In this document: one piece after another, positions 25,750 to 33,041 of the stretch
How positions within the stretch are numbered: position 1 is the stretch's first letter
How the letters are laid out: every line of letters begins with the position of its first letter
Source of the DNA: Alphaproteobacteria bacterium
GTDB lineage: Bacteria; Pseudomonadota; Alphaproteobacteria; CACIAM-22H2
DNA: 39,857 nt
Assembly: GCA_016793165.1 (NCBI GenBank)
Contig: JAEULA010000095.1
Location: forward strand, 1-39,857
Reading direction: 5' to 3'
Position numbers and translations under genes: made by a program
The notes under the pieces: generated by a model
The model's database searches: none
The model's input: only the letters and a program-made list of their open reading frames with translations
Told to the model about the DNA's origin: nothing

Positions 25750-26216
25750 GGCACGGCCCTCCCGGCGGCGCGCATCACGGCGCGCAGGATCCGCTGATGC
25801 GTGCCGCAGCGGCAGAGGTTGCCGGCAAGCGCCTCCTTCGCCTCCTCGAGCGTCGCGGCGGGATTGCGGGCCAGCAGCGCCGCCGAGGTCATCACCATAC
25901 CGTTGGCGCAGTAGCCGCATTGCGCCGCCTGCTCGGCGATGAAGGCGGCCTGCAGCGGGTGCGGCGCCTCGGGCGTCCCGAGGCCCTCGATCGTCGTGAT
26001 GCGCCGATCGGCGACGGCGGCGATCGGCGTCTGGCAGGACCGCGTCGCCTCGCCGTCGACGATGACGGTGCAGGCGCCGCACTGGCCGAGACCGCAGCCG
26101 AACTTGACGCCCGTCAGCCCGAGCGCGTTCCGCAGGACGTAGAGCAGCGGCTGATCTGGATCGGAACTCTCGACGCTCCGCGACGCGCCGTTGAGGGTGA
26201 TGCGATAGGACGGCAT
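25746..26216 (-). CDS. [2Fe-2S] small subunit of the molybdenum hydroxylase (IorA/CoxS-like)
   Basis: 156 residues with both iron-sulfur sites of the family: plant-type ferredoxin Cys41, 46, 49 and 61 (FGCGLGQCGACTV, then RSCQTP), and the helical domain Cys100, 103, 135 and 137 (QCGYCANGMVM, NLCRCGTHQRI). It relays electrons from the molybdenum centre of the large subunit. It has no signal peptide, so it is probably carried through the Tat system together with the folded large subunit. No FAD subunit is adjacent, which fits the IorAB type that donates to an external acceptor. It is the first gene of this leftward group. Confidence 0.93.
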   Translation of the reverse strand: MPSYRITLNGASRSVESSDPDQPLLYVLRNALGLTGVKFGCGLGQCGACTVIVDGEATRSCQTPIAAVADRRITTIEGLGTPEAPHPLQAAFIAEQAAQCGYCANGMVMTSAALLARNPAATLEEAKEALAGNLCRCGTHQRILRAVMRAAGRAVP

Positions 26217-26492
26217 GGCCAGCTGCTTTCCCCGGAAAACGAGTGCCGAGGCTTGCACGCGGCCGGCGGCGGCGACAACCGGCAGCCATGGCAGGCGAGC
26301 GCTCGACGACGCCCGCGCCGGGACGGGCCGGACGGCTCGACGCGCGGTTGCAGCGCCGGGGCGACGACCACCGCCCCCGCAGCTGCGATCATCGAGCCCC
26401 TCCCCGCCGCCGGCGCGAGGGTATAGAAGCGCTCCGTCCGGCGCGCCGGCCGATCGACGGCCGGCGCCCATCCGCAGCGACAGGATCCCGCC
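26217..26492. other. Divergent intergenic region between the molybdenum hydroxylase and RraA-like genes
   Basis: 276 bases with no gene I can support. A TATAGA (26422-26427) on the plus strand could be a -10 for the RraA-like gene about 65 bases downstream, but it has no recognisable -35. No operator palindrome was found. Confidence 0.4.
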
Positions 26493-27209
26493 ATGTCCAC
26501 CGAGTCCAAAGCCCTCGACGCCAAGACGATCGAAACCCTCGCCGCCGTCTCGACGGCGACCATCACGACCATCCTCCTCAAGAAGGGGCTGCGGAACGTA
26601 TGGATGCGCGGCACGCGCCCCATCGCGCCCGGCCAAGGACGCCTCGTCGGCCGTGCCTTCACCTTGCGTTTCGTCCCCGCGCGCGAGGATCTCGCGACGC
26701 CCGAGTCCTGGTCGTCCCCGATCTCGACCCGCGGCGCGATCGAGGCGATGCCGGAAGGCTGCATCGCCGTCGCCGACGCGATGGGCATCACCGATGCCGG
26801 CATCTTCGGCGACATCCTCTGCGCGCGCATGAGGAAGAGGAACGTCGCCGGCCTGATCACCGACGGCGTCGTGCGCGACATCGCCGGCGTGCTCGGCACC
26901 GGGCTGCCGGTGTGGTGCCGCGGCGCGGCGGCCCCGCCCTCCGTCGCCGGCCTGACCTTCGTCGCCTGGCAGCAGCCGATCGGCTGCGGCGGCGTCGCCG
27001 TGTTCCCGGACGACGTCGTCGTCGTCGACGACGACGGCGCGGTGCTGATCCCACAGAAGCTGGTCGACGATGTCGTCGCGACCGCGCCCGAGCAGGAGCG
27101 CATGGAGGGCTGGATCATGGACGAGGTCGCCAAGGGCGTGCAGCTCCCCGGCCTCTATCCGATGAATGCCGAGACCAAGGCGCGCTACGAAGCGAGCAAG
27201 AAGCGCTGA
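26493..27209 (+). CDS. RraA / 4-hydroxy-4-methyl-2-oxoglutarate aldolase family protein
   Basis: 238 residues. The family metal and substrate motif is visible as GIFGDIL (Asp107) with TDGVVRDI about 20 residues later (Arg128, Asp129), the pattern that binds magnesium and pyruvate in the aldolases. QGRLVGRAFTLRFVP and CGGVAVFPDDVVVVDDDGAVLIP are also typical. True RraA regulators of RNase E are about 160 residues and lack the extensions here, so an enzymatic role (aldol cleavage or oxaloacetate decarboxylation) is more likely than RNA control. It is transcribed away from the molybdenum hydroxylase and stands alone; a perfect hairpin follows its stop. Confidence 0.82.
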   Translation: MSTESKALDAKTIETLAAVSTATITTILLKKGLRNVWMRGTRPIAPGQGRLVGRAFTLRFVPAREDLATPESWSSPISTRGAIEAMPEGCIAVADAMGITDAGIFGDILCARMRKRNVAGLITDGVVRDIAGVLGTGLPVWCRGAAAPPSVAGLTFVAWQQPIGCGGVAVFPDDVVVVDDDGAVLIPQKLVDDVVATAPEQERMEGWIMDEVAKGVQLPGLYPMNAETKARYEASKKR

Positions 27210-27235
27210 CGTCCCGCGCCGGGATGCAAGCGCAC

Positions 27236-27267
27236 GCACCGGGCCCCGCGATGCCGGGGCCCGGTGC
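27236..27267. terminator. Perfect 13-bp hairpin between convergent genes
   Basis: GCACCGGGCCCCG (27236-27248) and CGGGGCCCGGTGC (27255-27267) pair fully around a six-base loop. It lies between the stops of the RraA-like gene and the 126-aa membrane protein gene. There is no T run on either side. A bidirectional terminator is the likeliest role. Confidence 0.55.
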
Positions 27268-27272
27268 GGCCG

Positions 27273-27653
27273 TCACCCGACGACGACCGCGAGCACGAAG
27301 GCGACGATCCAGAACGCGAGCGCGAGAAGCGCGCTGAGCTCCGCGAAGCGCCGATAGGTCGCGGCCAGGACAGCCGCGAACGCCGCCTGCGCCGCTGACT
27401 CGGGCAGGCCGTGGTCGCGGCCGAGCAGGATCCATGTCTCCGTGCGCCTGTAAGGCCGCCGCGGCGCGCCAATGCTGCGCAGCCACAGGATCGCGGCGGC
27501 GAGCATCCACAGCACTGCGCCGGTCCGGAACGCCATCACCGGCCATCCGATCAGGCCGCTCATCGTGGCGCCGACCGCAAGGAGCGTGAACAGGAAGGCG
27601 CGGCCGATCGAATGCCGTGCGGCAAGCCGGATGCGATCGATCGCGGGCTCCAT
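27273..27653 (-). CDS. Small membrane protein of unknown function (126 aa)
   Basis: I do not recognise this protein. Hydrophobic segments lie near residues 19-37 (AFLFTLLAVGATMSGLIGW), 44-58 (TGAVLWMLAAAILWL) and at the very C-terminus, 106-126 (LSALLALAFWIVAFVLAVVVG). A basic and acidic middle part (RRPYRRTETWILLGRDHGLPE) should be cytoplasmic. It is the last of three consecutive small membrane-protein genes downstream of the sodium symporter, all in the same direction with gaps of 7-27 bases, so it is probably co-transcribed with them. Confidence 0.65.
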   Translation of the reverse strand: MEPAIDRIRLAARHSIGRAFLFTLLAVGATMSGLIGWPVMAFRTGAVLWMLAAAILWLRSIGAPRRPYRRTETWILLGRDHGLPESAAQAAFAAVLAATYRRFAELSALLALAFWIVAFVLAVVVG

Positions 27654-27680
27654 CGCGGGGCGCGCCCTCGCCCGGCGCGT

Positions 27681-28013
27681 TCAGCCGGCGCCCGGCACGG
27701 GCATGTGGCCGAAGCGCCAGCCCAGGTTCACGAGCGTGATCGCGATCGATGTCGCCGCCCAGATCCACAACGCGACGCGCCCCGTGGGATCGCCGACCAG
27801 GCGCTCGTAGAGGGCGGCCGGCACACCCGAAAGCAGCAGCGTCCCGGTCGCCGTCACCAGCATCGACAGGAAGAAGACGAGCCCGGCATTCCCGAGCAGG
27901 AACGGCGGCATCCAGATCCAGCTGAAGATTGCGACGATCACCATCGCCGGCGAAACCATGCCGTTGATCGCCGCAGCGAGCAGAGCCAGAGCGAAGATGT
28001 TGTGGCGCTCCAT
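27681..28013 (-). CDS. Small membrane protein of unknown function (110 aa)
   Basis: Not recognised. Three or four hydrophobic segments are visible: ALALLAAAINGMVSPAMVIVA, then WMPPFLLGNAGLVFFLSMLVTATG, then a C-terminal VALWIWAATSIAITLVNLGW. Charged residues are few. It lies seven bases after the YggT-like gene and 27 bases before the 126-aa gene, in the same direction. Confidence 0.7.
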   Translation of the reverse strand: MERHNIFALALLAAAINGMVSPAMVIVAIFSWIWMPPFLLGNAGLVFFLSMLVTATGTLLLSGVPAALYERLVGDPTGRVALWIWAATSIAITLVNLGWRFGHMPVPGAG

Positions 28014-28020
28014 CGCGCCC

Positions 28021-28344
28021 TCACCCGCCCCGGATGGTCGGCGCGAGCCCCAGCGCGGTGAAGGCGACGAACACGAGCGGCCGGACGCCCCAGTAGAGCC
28101 AGAACGCCGCGACCAGCGGCAGGAACACGGGACGGACGTAGCGCGGCGTCACGATGCCGACGGCGCGCACGGCCCATTCCGTGATCATCACGAAGCCGCG
28201 CCAGATGTAGTTCGTCGGCTGGATGGCGGGAACGAACCAGGCGAGCATGAAGCGCCCGACGCAGGTCCAGGTGACGATGCCCAGGAGATAGATCGCCGCC
28301 CAGAACGGCGCATCGTTCCACAGGGAAGCTGCAGGCGCGGTCAT
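28021..28344 (-). CDS. Small membrane protein, possibly YggT-like (107 aa)
   Basis: 107 residues with two to three hydrophobic segments (WAAIYLLGIVTWTCVGRFMLAWFVP, VFLPLVAAFWLYWGVRPLVFV). The stretch GRFMLAWFVPAIQPTNYIWRGFVMITEWAVR resembles the YggT pattern, in which a membrane helix is followed by an Asn-Pro-like turn and an amphipathic ITEP-like helix, but the match is loose. It is the first of three small membrane genes about 100 bases after the symporter, with a hairpin in between. A role in membrane-protein assembly or osmotic response would be a guess. Confidence 0.65.
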   Translation of the reverse strand: MTAPAASLWNDAPFWAAIYLLGIVTWTCVGRFMLAWFVPAIQPTNYIWRGFVMITEWAVRAVGIVTPRYVRPVFLPLVAAFWLYWGVRPLVFVAFTALGLAPTIRGG

Positions 28345-28392
28345 CGGTCGATCCGTGGTTCGCGGCGCGACGGGCCGGTTCGGACGCGCGAA

Positions 28393-28420
28393 GGGCGGAG
28401 CCCGTTGCCGGACTCCGCCC
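28393..28420 (-). terminator. Hairpin after the symporter gene
   Basis: GGGCGGAGCCCG (28393-28404) and CGGACTCCGCCC (28409-28420) pair over 12 positions with one mismatch and a four-base loop. It lies 25 bases past the symporter stop and is followed on the minus strand by TTCGCG rather than a T run. A partial terminator or RNA-stabilising hairpin is likely. Confidence 0.45.
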
Positions 28421-28444
28421 CCGTCCTTCGGCGCGGAAGCGACG

Positions 28445-30352
28445 TCAGTGCGCCTCGGCTCCCGCGAGCGTCTTCACCTCTCCCGCCGGGACGCGGATGG
28501 AGTCGATGAACTCCTGCATCTCCTGCGACGCGGGGCGGCCGAGCGTCCCGACGAGCCACTGCACCGCGAAGGCGATGGGGATGCCGAAGATGCCGACCGA
28601 GATGTTGTTGATGCCCCAGATGTAGGCGACGTCGCGATTGCGAATCTTCACGATCTGGATGTCGCCCAGGAAGCTGAGCGCGTCCTTCACCCACAGGCCG
28701 TAGAACTCGGTCGTGATGAGGAAGAACATGCACGTGGCGAAGCCGGCGAAGACTCCCGCCACCCCCGCCGCGTTGCCGCAGCGCTTCCACCAGATCCCGA
28801 GCACCAGGCCGGCGAACAGGCCGGAGGCCGCGATCGAGAATGCCCAGGACACCAGGAACAGGATGTCCGCGCCGAGCACGCCCGCCACGTAGGCCGCGAT
28901 CGCGGCGACGCCCAGCAGCAGCACGCGGCTGATGATCAGGCGCCGCTTCGTGTCGGCATTGGGATCGATCATCTTGTAGTAGACGTCGTGGCTGAGCGCG
29001 TTGGCGATCGCCAGCAGCAGGCCGTCGGCGGTGGACAGCGCGGCGGCGAGACCGCCGGCGGCCACCAGGCCCGTGATGACGTACGGCAGACCGGCGATCT
29101 CCGGCGTCGCCAGCACGATCGCATCGGTATGGATGCGGAACTCGGCCAGCTGCAGGATGCCGTCGGCGTTGCCCTTCACCCCGGCGCAGATCGGGAAGAT
29201 CTGGGCCGCGTTGGCCGCGTCGCAGGCGCCGACGAGCGCGAGGCCGGGCCGTCCCCAGGTCGCCACCCAGCCCGGCAGCTTGTCGATCGGGGTGCCGATG
29301 ATGTTCTGGTAGACCTCGAGCTTGGCGAAGGCCGCGTAGGCCGGCGCCGTGAAGTAGAGCAGGAAGATGAAGAACAGGCTCCATGCCACGGAGTCGCGCG
29401 CCTGCCGCACCGAGGGCGTCGTGAAGTAGCGCATCAGGATGTGGGGCAGCGAGGCGGTGCCGACCATCAGGCAAAGAATCAGCGCGAAGTAGTTCCACAT
29501 CGCCGTCGCGCTGTACTTGCCCTGCGCGTCGACGAAGGCCTGGGAATGGTTCTGCACCACGCCGAGGGTCTTCTCGAGCGCCTCGATCTTCTCGAGCGCG
29601 AGTCCGTACATGAGCTGCGGGATCGGGATGCCGGTCAGCTTGAACGACATCACGATCGCCGGGATCAGGTAGGCGATGATCAGGATGATGTACTGCGCCA
29701 CCTGGGTCCAGGTGACGGCCTTCATGCCGCCGAGCAGCGAGCACACGAGGATGCCGATGAGGCCGACGAAGCAGGCGAGCTTGTAGTCCATGTCGAGGAA
29801 GCGCGCCGTGATGACGCCGACGCCGACGATCTGCGCCACGACGTAGGTGAACGAGGCCATGATCAGCACGATCACGGCGAGCGTGCGCGCGGCGTTGCCG
29901 CCGTAACGCGCGCCGAAGAAGTCCGGAACCGTGAACTGGCCGAACTTGCGCAGATACGGCGCCATCAGGATCGACACGAGCACGTAGCCGCCGGTCCAGC
30001 CGAGCACGAAGGCGAGGCCGCCGTAACCGCCGAAGTAGAGGGAGCCGGCCATGCCGATGAACGACGCGGCGCTCATCCAGTCCGCGCCCGTCGCCATGCC
30101 GTTGTAGAAGGCCGGCACGACGCGCCCGGCGACGTAGTACTCGGACACCTCGGCGGTGCGAGAGAGCACGCCGATCAGCGCGTAAACGCCGATCGTGAGG
30201 AAGATGTAGAGGTAGCCGAGGAATTTCTGGGGAACCCCCATCCATTCCAGGATGCCGATCACCACGACGAACCCGGCGAAAGTGCCGGTGTACATCGCGT
30301 AGATGCGACCGAGATTGTTGATGAAGTTCGAGCCGCCGACCGCGTAGGCCAT
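28445..30352 (-). CDS. Sodium:solute symporter, VC_2705 / ActP-like (acetate or short carboxylate)
   Basis: 635-residue SLC5-fold protein with about 13-14 membrane segments. Family landmarks are the SRTAEVSEYYVAGRVVPAFYNGMATGADWMSAASFIGMAG region (first core helix and sodium site), YLRKFGQFTVPDFFGARYG, GGMKAVTWTQVAQYIILI and STADGLLLAIANALSHDVYYKMI. The long insertion at about 240-275 (LALEKIEALEKTLGVVQNHSQ) and the coupling to a DUF4212 gene mark the VC_2705 subfamily rather than classical ActP. It should import acetate, pyruvate or a similar acid with sodium. The gap to the upstream DUF4212 gene is 15 bases. Genes of this kind are often controlled by a CrbS-type kinase, and such a kinase lies 5 kb away here. 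Confidence 0.9.
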   Translation of the reverse strand: MAYAVGGSNFINNLGRIYAMYTGTFAGFVVVIGILEWMGVPQKFLGYLYIFLTIGVYALIGVLSRTAEVSEYYVAGRVVPAFYNGMATGADWMSAASFIGMAGSLYFGGYGGLAFVLGWTGGYVLVSILMAPYLRKFGQFTVPDFFGARYGGNAARTLAVIVLIMASFTYVVAQIVGVGVITARFLDMDYKLACFVGLIGILVCSLLGGMKAVTWTQVAQYIILIIAYLIPAIVMSFKLTGIPIPQLMYGLALEKIEALEKTLGVVQNHSQAFVDAQGKYSATAMWNYFALILCLMVGTASLPHILMRYFTTPSVRQARDSVAWSLFFIFLLYFTAPAYAAFAKLEVYQNIIGTPIDKLPGWVATWGRPGLALVGACDAANAAQIFPICAGVKGNADGILQLAEFRIHTDAIVLATPEIAGLPYVITGLVAAGGLAAALSTADGLLLAIANALSHDVYYKMIDPNADTKRRLIISRVLLLGVAAIAAYVAGVLGADILFLVSWAFSIAASGLFAGLVLGIWWKRCGNAAGVAGVFAGFATCMFFLITTEFYGLWVKDALSFLGDIQIVKIRNRDVAYIWGINNISVGIFGIPIAFAVQWLVGTLGRPASQEMQEFIDSIRVPAGEVKTLAGAEAH

Positions 30353-30367
30353 GATCCGTTTCCTCCC

Positions 30368-30634
30368 TTACTCGTCGGACACGCCGAACTCTTCGTCGAT
30401 CTTGTTCTGTGCGCGTGCGTTGTAGAAGCACATCAGCACGAACGCGATCAGCGAGCCCTGCGCGGCCATGTAGAAGCCGAGCGGGAAGCCGAGGATGCGG
30501 ATCGTGTTCAGCTCGCGCGCCCAATAGTGGATCACGAAGCTGAAGAAGAACCACAGCGCGAGGATCAGGTACATGAGTGCCGAGGTCTTGCCCCAGTACT
30601 CCTGCATCCGTTCCTTGGTGAGCTTGGTTGCCAT
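30368..30634 (-). CDS. DUF4212 small subunit of sodium:solute symporter
   Basis: 88 residues with two membrane helices (SALMYLILALWFFFSFVIHYW and LGFYMAAQGSLIAFVLMCFYNA) joined by a loop with ARELNTIRILGFP, the DUF4212 signature. The C-terminal NKIDEEFGVSDE is also typical. The protein is made just before the symporter and is thought to be its small partner. AGGGAGAGACGGTC before the ATG gives a good ribosome site. The gene heads the operon and has a leader of about 165 bases if the candidate promoter at 30807-30836 is right. Confidence 0.92.
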   Translation of the reverse strand: MATKLTKERMQEYWGKTSALMYLILALWFFFSFVIHYWARELNTIRILGFPLGFYMAAQGSLIAFVLMCFYNARAQNKIDEEFGVSDE

Positions 30635-30702
30635 GACCGTCTCTCCCTAGGTGCGTCGTCGGATCTTCCGGCCGCCACGTCGCCCGCGCTGCTCCCCAGC
30701 GT

Positions 30703-30722
30703 GCGGCCCGAAAACGGGCCGC
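30703..30722. promoter_or_regulatory. GCGGCCCG-AAAA-CGGGCCGC hairpin in the symporter leader
   Basis: A perfect 8-bp GC stem with an AAAA/TTTT loop, about 70 bases upstream of the DUF4212 start. It lies in the predicted 5' untranslated region and lacks a T tract. It may be a leader RNA structure or a protein-binding palindrome. Confidence 0.35.
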
Positions 30723-30806
30723 CCAGGCATTACCGCGTCGAACTGCGCCGCGGCCGGCACTCCGGCGAGAGGGGATTCCCCCTTCTCTTTCCTTGAGTTA
30801 TTAGGC

Positions 30807-30836
30807 GTCATAGCATCGACTTCCGAACACCGACAA
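30807..30836 (-). promoter_or_regulatory. Candidate sigma-70 promoter of the DUF4212-symporter operon
   Basis: On the minus strand TTGTCG (complement of 30831-30836) and TATGAC (complement of 30807-30812) are 18 bases apart in the only A/T-richer part of this intergenic region. Transcription would start near 30800. Confidence 0.5.
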
Positions 30837-30858
30837 TTGAAAACTGCGGCGCGACCTT

Positions 30859-30884
30859 GCAGCGGGCGGGGATCCGCCGGCTGC
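30859..30884. promoter_or_regulatory. 11-bp inverted repeat just upstream of the 207-aa gene
   Basis: GCAGCGGGCGG (30859-30869) and CCGCCGGCTGC (30874-30884) are complementary except at one position, around GGAT. It ends 33 bases before the ATG at 30918 and lies behind the divergent symporter promoter. An operator or an mRNA hairpin are both possible. Confidence 0.3.
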
Positions 30885-30917
30885 AGCGATCAAATTGGGG
30901 GATTGGACGGGCACGCG

Positions 30918-31541
30918 ATGAGACCGCTCCTCGACTATTTCCGTCCGCCGCCGATCCGGAGCGCCGCTGCGTTGCGGGAGTTCATTTCGGGCGAAGCGTC
31001 ATATCTCGCGCAGCGGTCGACCTACGAGTTCTCCCGCAATGCACTCGCCTGGTACGGCCAGGCCGCCTTCGGCGATCCCGAGTTCAACGACGCGTTCCGG
31101 ATCTGCCGATGGGAGACCTTCGCGATCGTGCTCTCGAATTTCGTCCTGCTCGCCCGGGCCCGGCTTGCCGCCCGAGTCGCGGTTCCGGCGGGACTCGACG
31201 ACGCCCTCGTCGCGCAGGCGCGGATCATGCTCGCGGCCTATCCGACGCCCGTCCATCGACGCGACTGGGAGGACGTCGTCGCCGAGCTTGCCGACCGGCT
31301 CGCCGCCGCGAGACAGGAGGAGCCGCCGAGCCCGGCCGGACTCGGCGCCGCCGCCGCGGCGCGCGTCTATCCGACGATGCCGGTGCAATCGGGCAACAAG
31401 GCCGAGGACCGCAAGGTCATCGCCAATGCATTGAGCTTCGGGACCATCGCCTTCAACGATCGCCTCGCCGTCCGCCTCGACGATGCGGCCGTCGTCGCCG
31501 ACCTCGTCGCCGAGCCCGCCGCGGCGGCTGCCCCGCGATGA
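30918..31541 (+). CDS. Hypothetical protein, coupled to the DUF294 nucleotidyltransferase (207 aa)
   Basis: I do not recognise a family. From the ATG at 30918 it has 207 residues, no signal peptide and no certain membrane helix, although WETFAIVLSNFVLLARARLAARV is hydrophobic and helical. The N-terminal half is rich in aromatic residues (YLAQRSTYEFSRNALAWYGQAAFGDPEFNDAF). A conserved-looking core MPVQSGNKAEDRKVIANALSFG follows at about 154-175, and an Ala-rich tail ends the protein. The stop overlaps the next start (ATGA), so it is made together with the CBS-DUF294 protein and is probably a partner. No strong ribosome site precedes the ATG. Confidence 0.7.
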   Translation: MRPLLDYFRPPPIRSAAALREFISGEASYLAQRSTYEFSRNALAWYGQAAFGDPEFNDAFRICRWETFAIVLSNFVLLARARLAARVAVPAGLDDALVAQARIMLAAYPTPVHRRDWEDVVAELADRLAAARQEEPPSPAGLGAAAAARVYPTMPVQSGNKAEDRKVIANALSFGTIAFNDRLAVRLDDAAVVADLVAEPAAAAAPR

Positions 31542-33013
31542 GCCGCGTCCCGCCGACGCGCTCGCAGATCGCGGTCTTCACCAAGAAGGTCGCGGACTTC
31601 ACGCGCCGCCGCTTCCACGCGGCGCGTCCCGCGACTCCGATCGGCGAGGTGCTCGCCGGCCTCTCCGCCAGCCAGTCTTCGAGCACGCTCGTGGTCGACG
31701 AGGCGGGCCGGCTGGTCGGCATCCTGACCGAGCGGGACATCGCGCAGCGCATCGCGCTGCGTGTCGGCGCCGAAACCCCGGTCGAGCGCGTCATGACCAC
31801 GCCGGTGAAGACCATCGCCGCCGACGACCTGCTGTTCCGAGCCGTCGGCCGGATGCGTCGCGAGCGGCTGCGCCACATGCCGGTCATCGACCGCGACGGC
31901 AAACCGGTCGGCGTCCTCGACCTCAACGAGGCACTGGCCGCCGCCGCGGCGCGAATGGTCGACCAGATCGACCGCCTCACCCGCGACGCCTCGCTCGACG
32001 GACTCGCCGAGGTGAAGCGCGCCCAGGCGGAGCTCGCGCAGGACCTGTTCGACGACAACATCCCGGCCCCCGAGATCCAGGCGCTCATCACGGACATCAA
32101 TATCGACCTGCATCGCCGCGTGCTCGAGGGCGCGATCGCGACCCTCGCGGCCGAAGGCTGGGGACCGGCGCCGGTGCCGATGACGCTGCTGATCATGGGC
32201 TCGGGCGGCCGCGGCGAGAACTTCTTGTTCCCCGACCAGGACAACGGCCTGATCCTCGCGGACTATCCCGACGCCGACCACGGCCGCATCGACGCCTGGT
32301 ACATCGCCCTCGCGGAGCGCCTGACCCAGGGTCTCGACCGGATCGGCTTTCCGCTGTGCAAGGGCGGCGTCATGGCGACCAATCCGCTGTGGCGCAAGAC
32401 GGCCGCGCAATGGCGCGAGCAGATCGCGCTCTGGGGCGAGCGGCGCAGCCCGGTGGCCGTGCTGTTCGCCGACATCTTCATGGATTTCCGCGCCGCCTGG
32501 GGCGATCCGGCGCCGGCGGCGACCCTGCGCCGGCAGGTCGGCGAAATGCTCCGGCGCCATCCCGGAATGCTCACCGCGATGGCGAACGACGAGACCAACA
32601 GGCCCGTCGCGCTCGGCTTCTTCGGCGGACTGAAGATCGCCGGGGACGCGCGGCATCCGGGGCGCATCGACCTCAAGCTGAACGGCACGCTCCCGCTGGT
32701 CGGCTCGCTGCGTCTGTTCGCGCTGCGCGCCGGTCTCGAGGAGACGAGCACGCTCGGCCGCCTCACGGCGCTGGCCGCGCGCGGCATCATCGGCGCCAAC
32801 GATGCGGACAAGCTGCGCCACGCCTTCGCCCAGGTGACGCTCGCCCTGCTGCGCCAGCAGCTGGTCGACTTCCACGCCGGCCGCGAGGTCGGAAACTACG
32901 TCGATCCGGACGGCCTGTCCGGGCTGGAGCGCGAGCATCTCGTCGAGGCGCTGAAGGCGATCGATCGCCTGCGCAAGCACGCCCGAAGCGAGTTCACCGG
33001 CGCCCTGTGGTGA
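31538..33013 (+). CDS. CBS domain / DUF294 putative nucleotidyltransferase (GlnD-like)
   Basis: 491 residues. Two CBS repeats cover about 28-75 (LVVDEAGRLVGILTERDIAQRI) and 82-130 (MTTPVKTIAADDLLFRAVGRM, then HMPVIDRDGKPVGVLDLN) and should bind an adenosyl nucleotide. The DUF294 transferase core follows: GSGGRGENFLFPDQDNGL with GSGGR at 221-225 and the metal-binding pair Asp233/Asp235, as in GlnD and other nucleotidyltransferases. A C-terminal helical domain (LRQQLVDFHAGREVGNYVDPDGLSGLEREHLVEALKAIDRL) is the associated substrate-binding part. The cyclic-nucleotide-binding domain found at the N-terminus of many relatives is missing. It probably transfers a nucleotide to a protein or small molecule in response to energy state; the target is unknown. 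Confidence 0.87.
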   Translation: MSRVPPTRSQIAVFTKKVADFTRRRFHAARPATPIGEVLAGLSASQSSSTLVVDEAGRLVGILTERDIAQRIALRVGAETPVERVMTTPVKTIAADDLLFRAVGRMRRERLRHMPVIDRDGKPVGVLDLNEALAAAAARMVDQIDRLTRDASLDGLAEVKRAQAELAQDLFDDNIPAPEIQALITDINIDLHRRVLEGAIATLAAEGWGPAPVPMTLLIMGSGGRGENFLFPDQDNGLILADYPDADHGRIDAWYIALAERLTQGLDRIGFPLCKGGVMATNPLWRKTAAQWREQIALWGERRSPVAVLFADIFMDFRAAWGDPAPAATLRRQVGEMLRRHPGMLTAMANDETNRPVALGFFGGLKIAGDARHPGRIDLKLNGTLPLVGSLRLFALRAGLEETSTLGRLTALAARGIIGANDADKLRHAFAQVTLALLRQQLVDFHAGREVGNYVDPDGLSGLEREHLVEALKAIDRLRKHARSEFTGALW

Positions 33014-33041
33014 CGCCCTCGGGCGGCGGGCCCGCGCTCGT

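Noticed and set aside
22105..25797. A 1230-codon open frame on the plus strand opposite sauS and the molybdenum hydroxylase
   Set aside because: Its protein is an Arg/Ala/Gly/Asp-rich low-complexity string with no motif, while the opposite strand carries complete conserved enzymes. It is an effect of high GC at third positions.
23530..26216. Naming the molybdenum enzyme xanthine dehydrogenase
   Set aside because: It lacks an FAD subunit and XdhC, and its large subunit has a Tat signal and IorB-type end, so purine oxidation is not supported.
26857..27060. GTCGTCGTCGTCGACGACGAC tract near 27015-27035 as a microsatellite
   Set aside because: It encodes the conserved DDVVVVDDDGAV strand of the RraA-like protein; codon bias for Val and Asp explains it.
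28355..30796. An 813-codon open frame on the plus strand opposite the symporter
   Set aside because: Shadow of a membrane protein in GC-rich DNA: hydrophobic codons read backwards give charged residues. No motif is present.
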